Of a stretch of DNA of 64,000 nt, positions 8,012 through 16,968 are shown piece by piece. The stretch lies in the NCBI RefSeq assembly GCF_037204085.1, contig NZ_JBBCBW010000014.1, positions 73,303 through 137,302 of the forward strand, given 5' to 3'. The notes beneath the pieces are model-generated. The model did not search any database. It was not told the origin of the DNA and saw nothing but the letters and a program-made list of their open reading frames with translations. This stretch comes from Variovorax sp037204085 (GTDB lineage: Bacteria; Pseudomonadota; Gammaproteobacteria; Burkholderiales; Burkholderiaceae_C). The translations under genes and the position numbers were made by a program. Numbering within the stretch: position 1 is the first letter of the stretch; each line of letters starts with the position of its first letter.

Positions 8012-9235
8012 TCAGTTGAACACCCACTCGACGCCCACCGTGGCGGCCGCGCCGGCGCGGCTCACCCCCACGCCGCCCGTCAGGCTCCAGGCGTTGTTGT
8101 CCGCCGTGCGGCGAAAACTCACGCCCACCGCGCTTTCGCCCTTGAAGACGCCCGCGCCGATGCGCATCACTGTCTTTCCCGGTACGTAGCTCGCCGGCAT
8201 CTGCACCGCCATGGCGGAGGCAATGCCCGCATAGGCGTTGCGCGCGATGCCGTCCATCCGGCTGTTGAGCTGGCTGGCGCGTGCATCGGTGTATGCGTTG
8301 GCGCCGGCAATGCCGCTGTTCAGCTGGTTGACGTTGACCGCATCCGTACCGGCAACGCCCGGTGCCACGTTGTGCAAGGCGACCGGGCCGGTCGCGCTGC
8401 CGCCGCCCAGCGTCACGCTGTTGTAGTTGGGGGAGCCGTCCGGGTTGGCGTCGTACTTGACCGCGGTCTGGTCGATGTTCGAAACCGTCGCCTGAACGCC
8501 CCTGAGCTGCGAGACATTCACCGCGTCGCTGTCGGCCGAGCCCGCGGCCACGCCGGTGATCTGGCGGAACTGCCCGTTGGCCGCGTCGCCCACGGATACC
8601 GCTGCAAGCGTGCTGGTGGTGGCACCGATGGCCACCGCCTGCGCCGCCGTGGCGGTGGGCGGCACGTAGCCCGCCACACCGGCCGCCGTCGAGGCCACGG
8701 AACCGGAGCCCAGCGCAACGCCGCCGGCCTGCGTGACGCTGGCGCCTGTTCCAACGGCCACGGCATTGGCGGCCGCCGCGGTGGCGCCGGTGCCTACGGC
8801 CAGGCTGCCGGCGCCCGAGGCGAGGGCATTGGGGCCGATGGCAATCGCATTGGCACCGGTGGCGCCCGAGTTCGACAAGGTCGAATTGCCGACGGCTGTG
8901 GAATTGATGTGCATGTACGGCGTTTCGTCCACGCTGATCCACTGCCCGTTCTTCCAGACCGACAGGCCTTCCTGCAGCCCGTTCGCACCCCCCGTGGCCA
9001 GGCTGTTGTAGATCATCATCCCCTCGACGGGAACGCCGCCGTTCAGGCCCCACGTGTTGCGGTCGGCCACGGGAATACGCGGAATCAGCACCCCGCGGTC
9101 CGGGCTTTCGACTTCGAGCACTGAGCCAGGATTGATGCCTAGCGGGTTATTGCCGATCTTGACCTGCGCTTGCACCGCGGCTGCGCTGCTGAGCAATGCA
9201 ACGGCGCATGCGCCTCCCTTCAACCATGCATTCAT
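8012..9235 (-). CDS. Short trimeric autotransporter adhesin (YadA-type)
   Basis: The 407-residue protein starts at 9235 behind a GGAGAGAG ribosome site and has a signal peptide (cleavage near VQAQV). The first domain (about 25-110) contains GSVLEVESPDRGVLIPRIP and a later WKNGQWISV, a pattern I associate with surface proteins of Bacteroidetes. Hep-Hag-type repeats follow (about 120-230, such as NAIAIGPNALASGAG), then a neck (DAVNVSQL and DAVNVNQL) and a C-terminal YadA anchor ending VGVEWVFN. It should trimerise in the outer membrane as an adhesin with a short stalk. The family's proteins are often much longer. Confidence 0.9.
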   Translation of the reverse strand: MNAWLKGGACAVALLSSAAAVQAQVKIGNNPLGINPGSVLEVESPDRGVLIPRIPVADRNTWGLNGGVPVEGMMIYNSLATGGANGLQEGLSVWKNGQWISVDETPYMHINSTAVGNSTLSNSGATGANAIAIGPNALASGAGSLAVGTGATAAAANAVAVGTGASVTQAGGVALGSGSVASTAAGVAGYVPPTATAAQAVAIGATTSTLAAVSVGDAANGQFRQITGVAAGSADSDAVNVSQLRGVQATVSNIDQTAVKYDANPDGSPNYNSVTLGGGSATGPVALHNVAPGVAGTDAVNVNQLNSGIAGANAYTDARASQLNSRMDGIARNAYAGIASAMAVQMPASYVPGKTVMRIGAGVFKGESAVGVSFRRTADNNAWSLTGGVGVSRAGAAATVGVEWVFN

Positions 9236-9364
9236 GATCTCTCTCCATTTTTTCAATAGGCTTTGGCGGCGCGCATGTGCTGCATTCGCTGCCGTCCGAA
9301 GCCCGGGCTCCCTGTGAGGAGCGCGATGATTGGAGAGATAGGCAAGGGAAAATCCGGGCCGTGA

Positions 9365-9380
9365 CAATTCCTGAGAATTG
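9365..9380. promoter_or_regulatory. Inverted repeat in divergent promoter region
   Basis: CAATTC and GAATTG are separated by four bases, in the gap between the adhesin gene (leftward) and the Crp/Fnr-family gene (rightward). Half-sites with this spacing could be bound by a Crp/Fnr-type dimer, but the bases do not match the Fnr or Crp consensus. No other signal stands out in 9236-9534. Confidence 0.3.
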
Positions 9381-9534
9381 ACCGCGAAAGGCGATGAAAA
9401 GGCTGACTTAGTTCACATTTCGCTCGAGCGGCAGTTCGGAAACAGATGGCCGGGGCCATGCCCGGATTGCAATTCTTCCGGCATCCCCAATTCATGGGTA
9501 CCGCGCGGGCGGCTCTCTCGGGCACCATCCGGGC

Positions 9535-10257
9535 ATGTATCTGCATACGCTGGTCGCCGGTCTGCCGCAGGCGGAGCGCGCGGCATTGGTCCAGGCCACC
9601 GAACTGCGCTCCTACCGGCGCAATGAAACCGTGCTCGCCGCCGACGAGTGGACCGACTGCATCTATTGCGTGGCAGGCGGGCTGCTGCGCGTGGTGGCGC
9701 ATGGCAGCACCAGCGACGATGTCACCACCGAATTCATCCGGCAGGACGATTTCTTCTTCGGCTCTTCTTTCAGCGAAGACCGCTACCAGGTGGCACAGTC
9801 GCTGGTCGCTGCGCTTCCTTCGTCGGTGTACCTGATCCCGGTTTCGGAGATGCGCAGGCTGTGCGCGCTGCATCCGGAAATTTCATTGAAGCTGCTCGAG
9901 CTGGCCATGAAGCGCCTGAGCGCAATGCGCGGCCAGCTCCGGCGAATTTCGTCGCTGCCCTCCGAAGACCTGGTCGGCCGCGTGCTGCATCAACTGAGCC
10001 AGCTGGCGCCTTCCACCACCGGCGGCTACGACAAGCGCATCACGCAGGCGGTGATCGCATCGTATGCGGGGCTTTCGCGCGAGGTGGTCAACAAGGCCAT
10101 GCGCAACATGGAAGACCGCGGCCTGGTGCGCCGCGACGAGCACGGGTTGCACGTGTCTTCGGACTTTGCCGCAACAGACTTCGAACCGCTGCCGGACGAG
10201 CACGGCGGCTGCGGGCACCCGGCCGCTGCATCGGACCCTGAATCTTCCAACGATTGA
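9535..10257 (+). CDS. Crp/Fnr-family transcriptional regulator
   Basis: The 240-residue protein has a cyclic-nucleotide-binding-like beta barrel (about 10-125), a dimer helix (about 125-150) and a winged helix-turn-helix (about 170-220) with the recognition segment AGLSREVVNKAMRNMEDRGLV. The phosphate-binding cassette for cAMP (R-S/T-A-T) is not obvious and there is no N-terminal Cys cluster for an Fe-S centre, so the effector is unknown. It is divergent from the adhesin gene and may control it (inference). Confidence 0.88.
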   Translation: MYLHTLVAGLPQAERAALVQATELRSYRRNETVLAADEWTDCIYCVAGGLLRVVAHGSTSDDVTTEFIRQDDFFFGSSFSEDRYQVAQSLVAALPSSVYLIPVSEMRRLCALHPEISLKLLELAMKRLSAMRGQLRRISSLPSEDLVGRVLHQLSQLAPSTTGGYDKRITQAVIASYAGLSREVVNKAMRNMEDRGLVRRDEHGLHVSSDFAATDFEPLPDEHGGCGHPAAASDPESSND

Positions 10258-10476
10258 AGCCTGGAGCCCATCCGCAGGGGATACGGGCCGGTTTCCCTCT
10301 GCCAGATGTGAACAGACACACATCGGCACTTCGAAAGCGCGTGCGCGCAAGAGGTGTTTTCCATAGCATCGGGTTTCATCAACGCGCGGAGCTTGCAACG
10401 TGAAGGTCTTCAGATCCATGTTCCCGAACCCGGCTAGCACGAGCCGCTCGAGCCCACTGTTGCCGGCGGCCGGCCG

Positions 10477-10917
10477 ATGAGCGCCGCCACGGCCGCCGCA
10501 GGGGTTGTGCGGCACCTCTTCACGCAGGCAAACGCAACAGACCTGGCCTTTCTGATGCGCTCGATCGAGCTCGGCGACTCGCTGTCGGCATCGCAGATCG
10601 CACGCCGCATCCTCGACGGCATTGCCGCGCACCCCGAAGCCAAGCTGTTTACCGCCGACGCGCAGCGTGCAGACAAGTTGCTGCACACCGAGCGCATCGC
10701 GCCCAAAGGGCCGCTGACCCCCCGCGAGCTGAACGTGCTGCGGCTGATCGCGCAGGGAAAGACCAACCGGCAGATTGCAGAAGAGAGCCACCGCTCGGCC
10801 CACACCATCGGCGCCCAGCTCAAGAGCATCTACTGCAAGCTGGCCGTCAAGACGCGCACGCAAGCAGTTTGCGAGGCCACGCAAAAGGGCCTTCTCAGCT
10901 GGAACGCGTCTTCCTGA
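10477..10917 (+). CDS. LuxR-type (GerE) DNA-binding protein
   Basis: The 146-residue product has a C-terminal LuxR-type helix-turn-helix (LTPRELNVLRLIAQGKTNRQ, then a segment with HTIGAQLKSIYCKLAVKTR). The first 75 residues are helical-looking and are not a receiver domain, so it is not a standard NarL-type response regulator. No cognate kinase is adjacent. The start at 10477 lies inside a GC-rich run without a clear ribosome site, so the N-terminus is uncertain. Confidence 0.75.
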   Translation: MSAATAAAGVVRHLFTQANATDLAFLMRSIELGDSLSASQIARRILDGIAAHPEAKLFTADAQRADKLLHTERIAPKGPLTPRELNVLRLIAQGKTNRQIAEESHRSAHTIGAQLKSIYCKLAVKTRTQAVCEATQKGLLSWNASS

Positions 10918-10947
10918 CGCAGGCCGCCGCGCGATACCAATGCGCGC

Positions 10948-11172
10948 CTATTTCGACGGCGCAGCCGGCGCGGCCGGGGCAGTAGTCGACGGCGCCGTGG
11001 TCTGCGGCGCACTCTGCGTCGGGGTGTCCGGCTTCACCGGGCCTTCTTCCCGCGTCTGAGTCAGCAGGTTGTAGAGCAGTGCCAGCAGAAACACCACGAT
11101 GGCCGCGCCCACGCCCCACCGAAAAACCCGTTTGTTGTCGCGCTCGTCACTTCTCGCTTGTTGAGCCTTCAT
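10948..11172 (-). CDS. Small single-pass membrane protein, unknown function
   Basis: The 74-residue protein has a charged N-terminus (about 18 residues), one membrane helix (GVGAAIVVFLLALLYNLL) and a tail rich in Pro, Thr and Ala. The ATG at 11172 is preferred over the GTG at 11181 because AAAGGTG then sits at a normal distance upstream. It is not recognised as a family. Confidence 0.55.
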   Translation of the reverse strand: MKAQQARSDERDNKRVFRWGVGAAIVVFLLALLYNLLTQTREEGPVKPDTPTQSAPQTTAPSTTAPAAPAAPSK

Positions 11173-11368
11173 CTCGATCACCTTTCAGTGCAGTGAGACA
11201 ACGCTGCATCGGCTCGCGGGCCAGGGGTGTCGGACAGCGGCGCGCACCCCTGTCGCGAAACGCCCGAAGTGCCCAAAGCGCACGCCGCCGCAGCAATGCG
11301 GCGCCGGCCTACGCGTTTGTGCTCCGTGCCGCACTCGCGCAAAGCAACCAGGCGTCAAAGATTCGGGC

Positions 11369-11893
11369 ATGCAAAGCAGCGCAAGGACAAATTCTTCGGC
11401 CACGGACGCGGCGACCGGAAGCCGTGCGAAATCGGCCATAAAGACCGGCCTGATCGCGGGCGCGTTCGCCAGCGTGGCGTCGAGCGTTGCGCTGGCGATC
11501 TTGGGGCGCTACGAGACCGGCAGTTCCGCTGCAACCACCAATGCCACCAGCCATTGGGTGTGGGACCGCGAAGCCTTGTTCCGCAGGTCGCCGTCATTGC
11601 GGCATACGGTGCTCGGCTATGCCATTCACCACGGCTCGGCCACCTTCTGGGCGGTTCTCTATGCGTGGCTTCATGCCAACCGGCGACCCGCGCAATCGGC
11701 GCCGGCCGCGCTGGGGAGCGCCGGCATTGCCGCGGCCACTGCATGCGCAGTCGACTACCTGGCCACACCCCGGCGGTTGACTCCCGGGTTCGAGCACCAC
11801 CTGTCCAAGGGCGCCATGGCCGCGGTGTACGCCAGCTTTGCTGTTGGCCTGGCGCTCGGCTGCGCGGTGGCGAACCGCGAGCGCACGCGGTGA
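11369..11893 (+). CDS. Hypothetical integral membrane protein
   Basis: The 174-residue product has a polar N-terminus of about 20 residues followed by about four hydrophobic segments (around residues 25-45, 80-105, 115-135 and 145-165). His residues occur in GYAIHHGSATFW and FEHHLSKGAM. I do not recognise the family. It lies 36 bases upstream of the SDR-DoxX-like gene on the same strand and may be in one operon with it. Confidence 0.65.
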   Translation: MQSSARTNSSATDAATGSRAKSAIKTGLIAGAFASVASSVALAILGRYETGSSAATTNATSHWVWDREALFRRSPSLRHTVLGYAIHHGSATFWAVLYAWLHANRRPAQSAPAALGSAGIAAATACAVDYLATPRRLTPGFEHHLSKGAMAAVYASFAVGLALGCAVANRERTR

Positions 11894-11928
11894 GGCCCGG
11901 CTGGCCGAGGCATGGGGAAGGGCGAACA

Positions 11929-13284
11929 GTGAGGGTAGTGATCGTCGGCGCATCCGGCTTTCTCGGGCGCGCATTCGCCCAAGCCTTCGCGCACCGCGGG
12001 GCCGACCTGCTGTGCACCGCGCGCGACGCGGACAAGGCACGCGCGGAGGCCGGCTGGCCGCAAACCCATGCGCAATGGATCTCCGCAGACCTGGCGGAGG
12101 TTCCCCCCGCTTCGTTCTGGACGGAACACCTGCGCCCGGGAGACGTGGTCATCAACGCGGCCGGCATGCTGCGCGAGCGCCGCGCCGGCGAGTTCGATGC
12201 CGTTCATCACCTGGGGCCGGTACAGCTTTTCGATGCCTGCGCCGCGGTGGGCGTTGCGCTGGTGATCCAGGTCTCGGCCTTGGGCGCAACGCCCGCCGGG
12301 GCCAGTGGCTATTACCGCAGCAAGGGCGCCGCAGACAGGCACCTGCGGCGCTGCCAGGTGGCGTCGGCCATCGTGCAGCCTTCGCTGGTGTGGGGCGACG
12401 AGGGGGCGAGCGCGAATCTCTTCGCCGCGCTGGCCGTCATGCCGGTGCTGCTGCTGCCCGGCGGTGGCCGCCAATGGCTGCAGCCGGTTCACCTGCATGA
12501 CGTGGTGGCCGGTGTACTGGCGCTGGCCGAGGCGCGGCCCGTGGGCAGCCGCACCATCGCCTTCGTGGGCCCCGAGCCGGTGAGCTTGCGCAGCTACCTG
12601 GCCGATCTGCGCCGGCAGCTCGGCTATGCGCACGAGGCGTGGGTGCTGCCGCTGCCCGAGAGCCTGTTCCGGTGGGGCGCGATGCTGGCCGGGCGGTGGA
12701 AGGGCAGCTTCCTGGACGCCGAAACCGCGGGCATGCTGCTGCAGGGCAATGCCGCGCCCGCCGCGGACCTGGTGGGCTGGCTCGGGCGAGCGCCGCGCTC
12801 GCACCGGGCTTTCATCCCCGCCCATGGCGTGCCGGCGCTGCGCCGCGCCGCGTGGCTGCAATGGATGCTGCCGCTGCTGCGCTGGTCCGTTGCGCTGGTG
12901 TGGATCTGGACCTTCGTCGTCTCCATCGGGCTCTATCCGCGCGACCAGAGCCTGGCGCTGCTGGCGCGCGTGGGTGCGAGCGCCGCGTGGGCCGAGCTGC
13001 TGCTCAATGGCGCCGCGGTGTTCGACCTGGCCCTGGGCATCGGCACGCTCGCGCTGCCCGCCGCGTGGCGCAGCCGCGTGCTGTGGCCGCTGCAGCTGGC
13101 GCTGATCGCCTTCTACACGGCGGCCATCACATGGGCCATGCCGGAGTTCTGGCTGCATCCCTTCGGCCCGCTCTCCAAGAACCTGCCGATGTGCGCGGCC
13201 ATCGGCCTGCTCTGGGCCATGGAGCCGCCCACGCACCGCCGCGGCACGCATGCTGCACCCAAGCCGCCTCGAACGCCTTCTTGA
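11929..13284 (+). CDS. SDR-type NAD(P)-binding protein fused to a DoxX-like membrane domain
   Basis: The 451-residue protein starts at GTG 11929, preceded by GGGGAAGGG; the Rossmann motif IVGASGFLGRAF begins within five residues of this start. Residues 1-290 form an atypical NAD(P)-binding sugar-epimerase-like domain (with NAAGMLRERR and SGYYRSKGAAD, giving Y-x3-K). Residues about 310-435 hold about four membrane helices like a DoxX/DUF4149 domain. The substrate is unknown, though the fusion suggests an oxidoreductase acting at the inner membrane. The DUF2269 gene overlaps its 3' end region within the same operon. Confidence 0.85.
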   Translation: MRVVIVGASGFLGRAFAQAFAHRGADLLCTARDADKARAEAGWPQTHAQWISADLAEVPPASFWTEHLRPGDVVINAAGMLRERRAGEFDAVHHLGPVQLFDACAAVGVALVIQVSALGATPAGASGYYRSKGAADRHLRRCQVASAIVQPSLVWGDEGASANLFAALAVMPVLLLPGGGRQWLQPVHLHDVVAGVLALAEARPVGSRTIAFVGPEPVSLRSYLADLRRQLGYAHEAWVLPLPESLFRWGAMLAGRWKGSFLDAETAGMLLQGNAAPAADLVGWLGRAPRSHRAFIPAHGVPALRRAAWLQWMLPLLRWSVALVWIWTFVVSIGLYPRDQSLALLARVGASAAWAELLLNGAAVFDLALGIGTLALPAAWRSRVLWPLQLALIAFYTAAITWAMPEFWLHPFGPLSKNLPMCAAIGLLWAMEPPTHRRGTHAAPKPPRTPS

Positions 13285-13306
13285 AAGCCTCCTTGAAAGC
13301 CGCACC

Positions 13307-13783
13307 ATGGAATACCTTGTCTTGAAGTACGTGCACGTGATCTCGTCGACCCTGCTGTTCGGTACCGGCATCGGCTCGGCCTTCTACCTGCTGGCCACCA
13401 CTTTGTCGGGCGACGTGCGGGCCATAGCAGTCGTCTCGCGCATGGTGGTGCGTGCCGACTGGCTCTTCACCGCAACCACTGCCGTGCTGCAGCCGGCCAC
13501 GGGCCTGTGGCTGGTGCATCGCATGGGCATGCCGCTCTCCACGCCATGGCTTGCGGCCTCGCTGGCCTGCTACGCACTGGCCATCGCGTGCTGGCTGCCG
13601 GTCGTCTGGCTGCAGATGCGGCTGCGAGACCTGGCGGCGCAAGCGGCCGAGGGCAATAGGCCGCTGCCGCCGCGCTACTGGCTTCTCTTCAAGTGGTGGG
13701 TGGCACTGGGCGTGCCGGCCTTCTTTCTCTTTCTTGCGCTGTTCTGGCTCATGATCGGCAAGCCCGCGCTCGGCGGCGCCTGA
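13307..13783 (+). CDS. DUF2269-family integral membrane protein
   Basis: The 158-residue protein has four membrane helices (about 5-25, 50-70, 80-100 and 130-152). The opening YLVLKYVHVISSTLLFGTGI is typical of DUF2269 proteins. I start it at ATG 13307; an in-frame ATG at 13250 would add 19 residues lacking hydrophobic character and overlap the upstream gene. It follows the SDR-DoxX-like gene by 22 bases, an arrangement I recall from other beta-proteobacteria, so the two probably act together. The biochemical role is unknown. Confidence 0.82.
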   Translation: MEYLVLKYVHVISSTLLFGTGIGSAFYLLATTLSGDVRAIAVVSRMVVRADWLFTATTAVLQPATGLWLVHRMGMPLSTPWLAASLACYALAIACWLPVVWLQMRLRDLAAQAAEGNRPLPPRYWLLFKWWVALGVPAFFLFLALFWLMIGKPALGGA

Positions 13784-13787
13784 GCGG

Positions 13788-14048
13788 TCAGGCCATGGCT
13801 TTTGCGCGCTCGATGATGCCGCGCACCATGAACGAAAGAGTGCAGAGATAGCGTGCGTCGGCCGAGAGCGAGCGGCTCATCGCAAGAGCCAGTTCCTCGA
13901 AGTCCCTGTCGCCCGGTCCGCGGCCCGGGTCGCCGTTCCCCTTGGCAAGCGCCTCGGTGATCCGGCTTTGCGCCTGCAGGTAGTCGGCGCGCAGAAGCAC
14001 GCTGCGCGCAAGGAGCACGTCCAGGTTCAAAAGGTCCAGTGCAGTCAT
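13788..14048 (-). CDS. Small helical protein, unknown function
   Basis: The 86-residue product is predicted mostly helical, with a leading segment LDLLNLDVLLARSVLLRADY. A ribosome site (GAAAGGG) precedes the ATG. It follows the ZIP transporter gene by 16 bases on the same strand, suggesting co-transcription. I do not recognise the family. Confidence 0.6.
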   Translation of the reverse strand: MTALDLLNLDVLLARSVLLRADYLQAQSRITEALAKGNGDPGRGPGDRDFEELALAMSRSLSADARYLCTLSFMVRGIIERAKAMA

Positions 14049-14064
14049 ATGGCGTGCCCTTTCT

Positions 14065-14970
14065 TTACCCCAGTGCCGTGTCGAGCACCATCATCAGCAC
14101 AAAGCCGACCATCAGGCCGCCCGTGGCAAAGGCCTCGTGTCCCTGGCGGTGCGACTCCGGAATGATCTCGTGGCTGATGACGAACAGCATGGCGCCCGCT
14201 GCGAGGGCAAGGCCCCAGGGCAGCAGGCTGGCGGTCAGCGTGACCACCGTGGCGCCCAACACGGCCATGGCCGGCTCCACCAGGCCTGAAGCCACGCCGA
14301 GGCCTACCGACATGAAACGCCCGTAGCCGACGCCGCGCAGCGCAAGCGCCACCACCATGCCTTCGGGCACGTCCTGGATCGAGATGCCCGTGGCCAGCGC
14401 GGTGGCCGCCACAGGGTCTGCGCCCGCGAAAGCGACGCCGATCGCCAGGCCTTCGGGCAGGTTGTGCAGCGCAATGGCCAGCACGAAGAGCCACACCCGC
14501 TTCAGCTTCATGGCCTTGGGCCCTTCGAGGCCCTTCACGAAATGCTCATGGGGAACCATGCGGTCGATGGCCAGCAGCAGCGCCGCGCCGAGCAGCACGC
14601 CTCCGCCCACGATGCCTCCGGCGGCCCAGGCGCCGGCCCCCTGGGCGCGTGCGGCCTCCAGGCCCGGTATCACCAGCGAGAACGAAGTGGCGGCAAGCAT
14701 CACGCCGGCGCCAAAGCCCAGCATGGTGTCGCAGCTGCGCTGAGAGAACTGCTGTGAAAGAGCCACGGGCAGCGTGCCCAGCGCGGTGGCCAGTGCTGCC
14801 AGGCTGCCGCCCAGCAAGGCGCCGCGCACCCGTGCATCGCCGCGCAAGATCGCCTCGGCCGCCTCGAAGGCCAGGAGGCCCAGTCCCAGTGCGACGATGC
14901 AGAAACCAAGCACCCGGCGCACGGGCCGCATCCTGGGGCCTCGCGCAAACAGCAGATCAAGAGTCGTCAT
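14065..14970 (-). CDS. ZIP-family divalent metal transporter
   Basis: The 301-residue inner-membrane protein has about eight helices. The metal-binding signatures are present: HNLPEGLAIGVAF in helix IV, QDVPEGM in helix V and SHEIIPES later. It should import Zn, Fe or a related metal, or move it out of the periplasm; specificity cannot be read from sequence. Length is normal for the GufA-like branch. A small helical protein gene follows directly. Confidence 0.9.
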   Translation of the reverse strand: MTTLDLLFARGPRMRPVRRVLGFCIVALGLGLLAFEAAEAILRGDARVRGALLGGSLAALATALGTLPVALSQQFSQRSCDTMLGFGAGVMLAATSFSLVIPGLEAARAQGAGAWAAGGIVGGGVLLGAALLLAIDRMVPHEHFVKGLEGPKAMKLKRVWLFVLAIALHNLPEGLAIGVAFAGADPVAATALATGISIQDVPEGMVVALALRGVGYGRFMSVGLGVASGLVEPAMAVLGATVVTLTASLLPWGLALAAGAMLFVISHEIIPESHRQGHEAFATGGLMVGFVLMMVLDTALG

Positions 14971-15207
14971 CTTCGAACAAGCGATACGCCCGCAAAAAAG
15001 GCGGCGACCACCATGGCCGCCGCCAAACTCGCACCCACGGGGAAAATGGTTGTCGAGCCGGTGTGTTCACCCAATCGCAGATTCAGGGCGGCCCCGGGCG
15101 CTTCGCGTAGGAACGTTTCTCGTGTGGCTGGCAGCGCAGACTACATACAGGCTCCTCGAGCCCGGTGGGCTGAGGACTTATGTTCGCAGGCGCTCTGGAG
15201 TGACTTC
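14971..15207. other. Intergenic gap with no feature seen
   Basis: This 237-bp gap lies between the ZIP gene start and the 3' end of the phosphoribosyltransferase/kinase-like gene, both leftward. It should carry the zip promoter, but I can see no clear elements. Confidence 0.3.
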
Positions 15208-16968
15208 TCAGCTGCTTGCGAGCTGGTCGCGCAGCGCCTGGGTGTAGCGCTCGCATTGCGACTCGAGGCGACTTTGCTCATCGTGGCTGCGAGCGTCCTG
15301 TGCCGCCAGGCGGTAGTGGCCCAACTGGAAGGCAAGGTAAGCCGGCGCGTAGAAGCCCAGCAACTCCGGGTCGATCCGGCAGCCGCGCCGCAAGAGGCCG
15401 TCGACCAGCCGGCTCAGCTCTTCGGCGGTCAGCCCCAACTCGGCCTGCGCACCGGCGACATCCCAAGCCGCGTCCTGGCAGCCGATCAGGTCGTGGCCCG
15501 CGTGGTGGTCCACCGCATCGGTCTTGAGGATGCGGCTGTCGTCCGCCAGCCATTCCCATGCGTGCATGCGGTTGTCAGTCATCACGCGGCGCACGCGGCC
15601 CTGCAGCCGCTCGGCCTGTCCCTTGAGTCGATCCCACGCGGCCGCCAGCCCGCTGCCAAGTGCCTCGGTGCTGTTGTGCCGCCCCATTTCATACAGTGCC
15701 TGCAGCGACGCGCCGTTTTCCTCCGCGGCAGGAAAGCTGCGCGCGCGAAAAGCGATGTAGTCGGCAAGGCGCTCGCCCATGCGCGCCCGCAGTTCCGCGC
15801 ATTGCAGGCGAGTGGGCGACAGCGGCGCCATCTCGCCGTGCCATCGATCCACCATGAAGCCATGGCAAAGGCCCGCAACAAAAGGGGAGAAGCCGGCCTC
15901 CGCCAACCTCGTCGCACAGCCCAAGCGCTGGCGCGCGGCGTGGCCCAGGCCGATGAACTTCACCAGCCAGGTCTCGCCGCCGCTGCTGTGGGCCAGAAAC
16001 TTGCGCCGCTCCTGCCATGGATGCGCGGGAGGCACATCGCCATGATCGCCATGCGTGCGGCGCCATGCACCTCCGGTGACATCGGCGAGCGGCGCCTGAA
16101 GCGGGCCGACCAGCGCCTCGACCCAGCCCTGCAGCCGATGCGCGGGATGCTCGGCGTGCAAGATCAGTTCGTCGAACCCGACCACGTGCACCGACGCCTG
16201 CTTCCACAATGCGCGCGTTTCATCATTGGCCTGCGCCCCCGGGCCGTTCGCGTGGCCGGGGAAGAGATGGATGCGGTCCACGGGCACGTCTTCATCGCGC
16301 AGCTGCCGTATCACGCCCGCCATGGACGATCCCGAGAGACCCGGCCCTTCGTCGACGATGGCGTGGTGCGCGCTGGGCCTTGCGAGCGGCGTGTCGCCGA
16401 GCGAGACACGGCGATCGAAGGGATGCCCGACCGGCCTCAGTGTGAGCGGCGCAGGCGCATCGAGCGCCACCGCCGTAATCGCGGCCAGGCTGGTGCCGAT
16501 GCTGCGAAGGCCGATTACGCGCCAGAGCCCGGGCCGCAGCCGCTTGGCGGCGGCGAAGTGGCCTTCCGGATAGAGCGCATAGAACGCGTAGCCTTCTGGC
16601 TGCTTCACTTCCAGCTCGATGGAAGAAAGCGGTGCCTCGCACGCGGCGAGAAGATCTTCCAGCGGACCTTGCTGCAAATCGTGCGCAAAGGCTGCCTCCC
16701 ACGACTGTGCGCACAGCCTGGCCACCGCCATGGTGAGCGCCATGGCCGCATCCGTTTCGGGCGATGGCGCGTCGCGCTTTCCGGCCGCACGAAAGCGCGC
16801 ATCCGCAACGCCCTGAACCAGTTCACCCGCTTCGATGAGCGCATCGATGAGCAAGCTGTGCCTGCCAATGCCCGCCGGCGAAGCCCGCGCATCCGCAAGC
16901 TGGCCGCGCAGCCGCGCCAGCTTTCGGGCGGCCGGCTCACGCCGCGTCGCGTCTCCATAGACCAGCAT
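15208..16968 (-). CDS. Phosphoribosyltransferase-like and kinase-like fusion protein
   Basis: The 586-residue protein starts at an ATG that shares bases with the upstream phosphatase stop (TGATG at 16970-16966), so the two are translationally coupled. Residues about 120-240 resemble a type I phosphoribosyltransferase: VIGLRSIGTSLAA could be the first loop and AIVDEGPGLSGSSMAG matches the PRPP-binding loop pattern. Residues about 340-520 resemble a phosphotransferase or kinase (GGETWLVKFIGLG, then a block with WEWLADD and WDVAGAQAEL). I do not know the substrate. The pairing with a phosphatase suggests a small phosphate- or nucleotide-handling pathway (inference). Confidence 0.6.
   Translation of the reverse strand: MLVYGDATRREPAARKLARLRGQLADARASPAGIGRHSLLIDALIEAGELVQGVADARFRAAGKRDAPSPETDAAMALTMAVARLCAQSWEAAFAHDLQQGPLEDLLAACEAPLSSIELEVKQPEGYAFYALYPEGHFAAAKRLRPGLWRVIGLRSIGTSLAAITAVALDAPAPLTLRPVGHPFDRRVSLGDTPLARPSAHHAIVDEGPGLSGSSMAGVIRQLRDEDVPVDRIHLFPGHANGPGAQANDETRALWKQASVHVVGFDELILHAEHPAHRLQGWVEALVGPLQAPLADVTGGAWRRTHGDHGDVPPAHPWQERRKFLAHSSGGETWLVKFIGLGHAARQRLGCATRLAEAGFSPFVAGLCHGFMVDRWHGEMAPLSPTRLQCAELRARMGERLADYIAFRARSFPAAEENGASLQALYEMGRHNSTEALGSGLAAAWDRLKGQAERLQGRVRRVMTDNRMHAWEWLADDSRILKTDAVDHHAGHDLIGCQDAAWDVAGAQAELGLTAEELSRLVDGLLRRGCRIDPELLGFYAPAYLAFQLGHYRLAAQDARSHDEQSRLESQCERYTQALRDQLASS

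Noticed and set aside
10327..10341. CGGCACT-like -24 half upstream of the LuxR-type gene
   Set aside because: The -12 half (AAGC) is poor and the gene start is uncertain.
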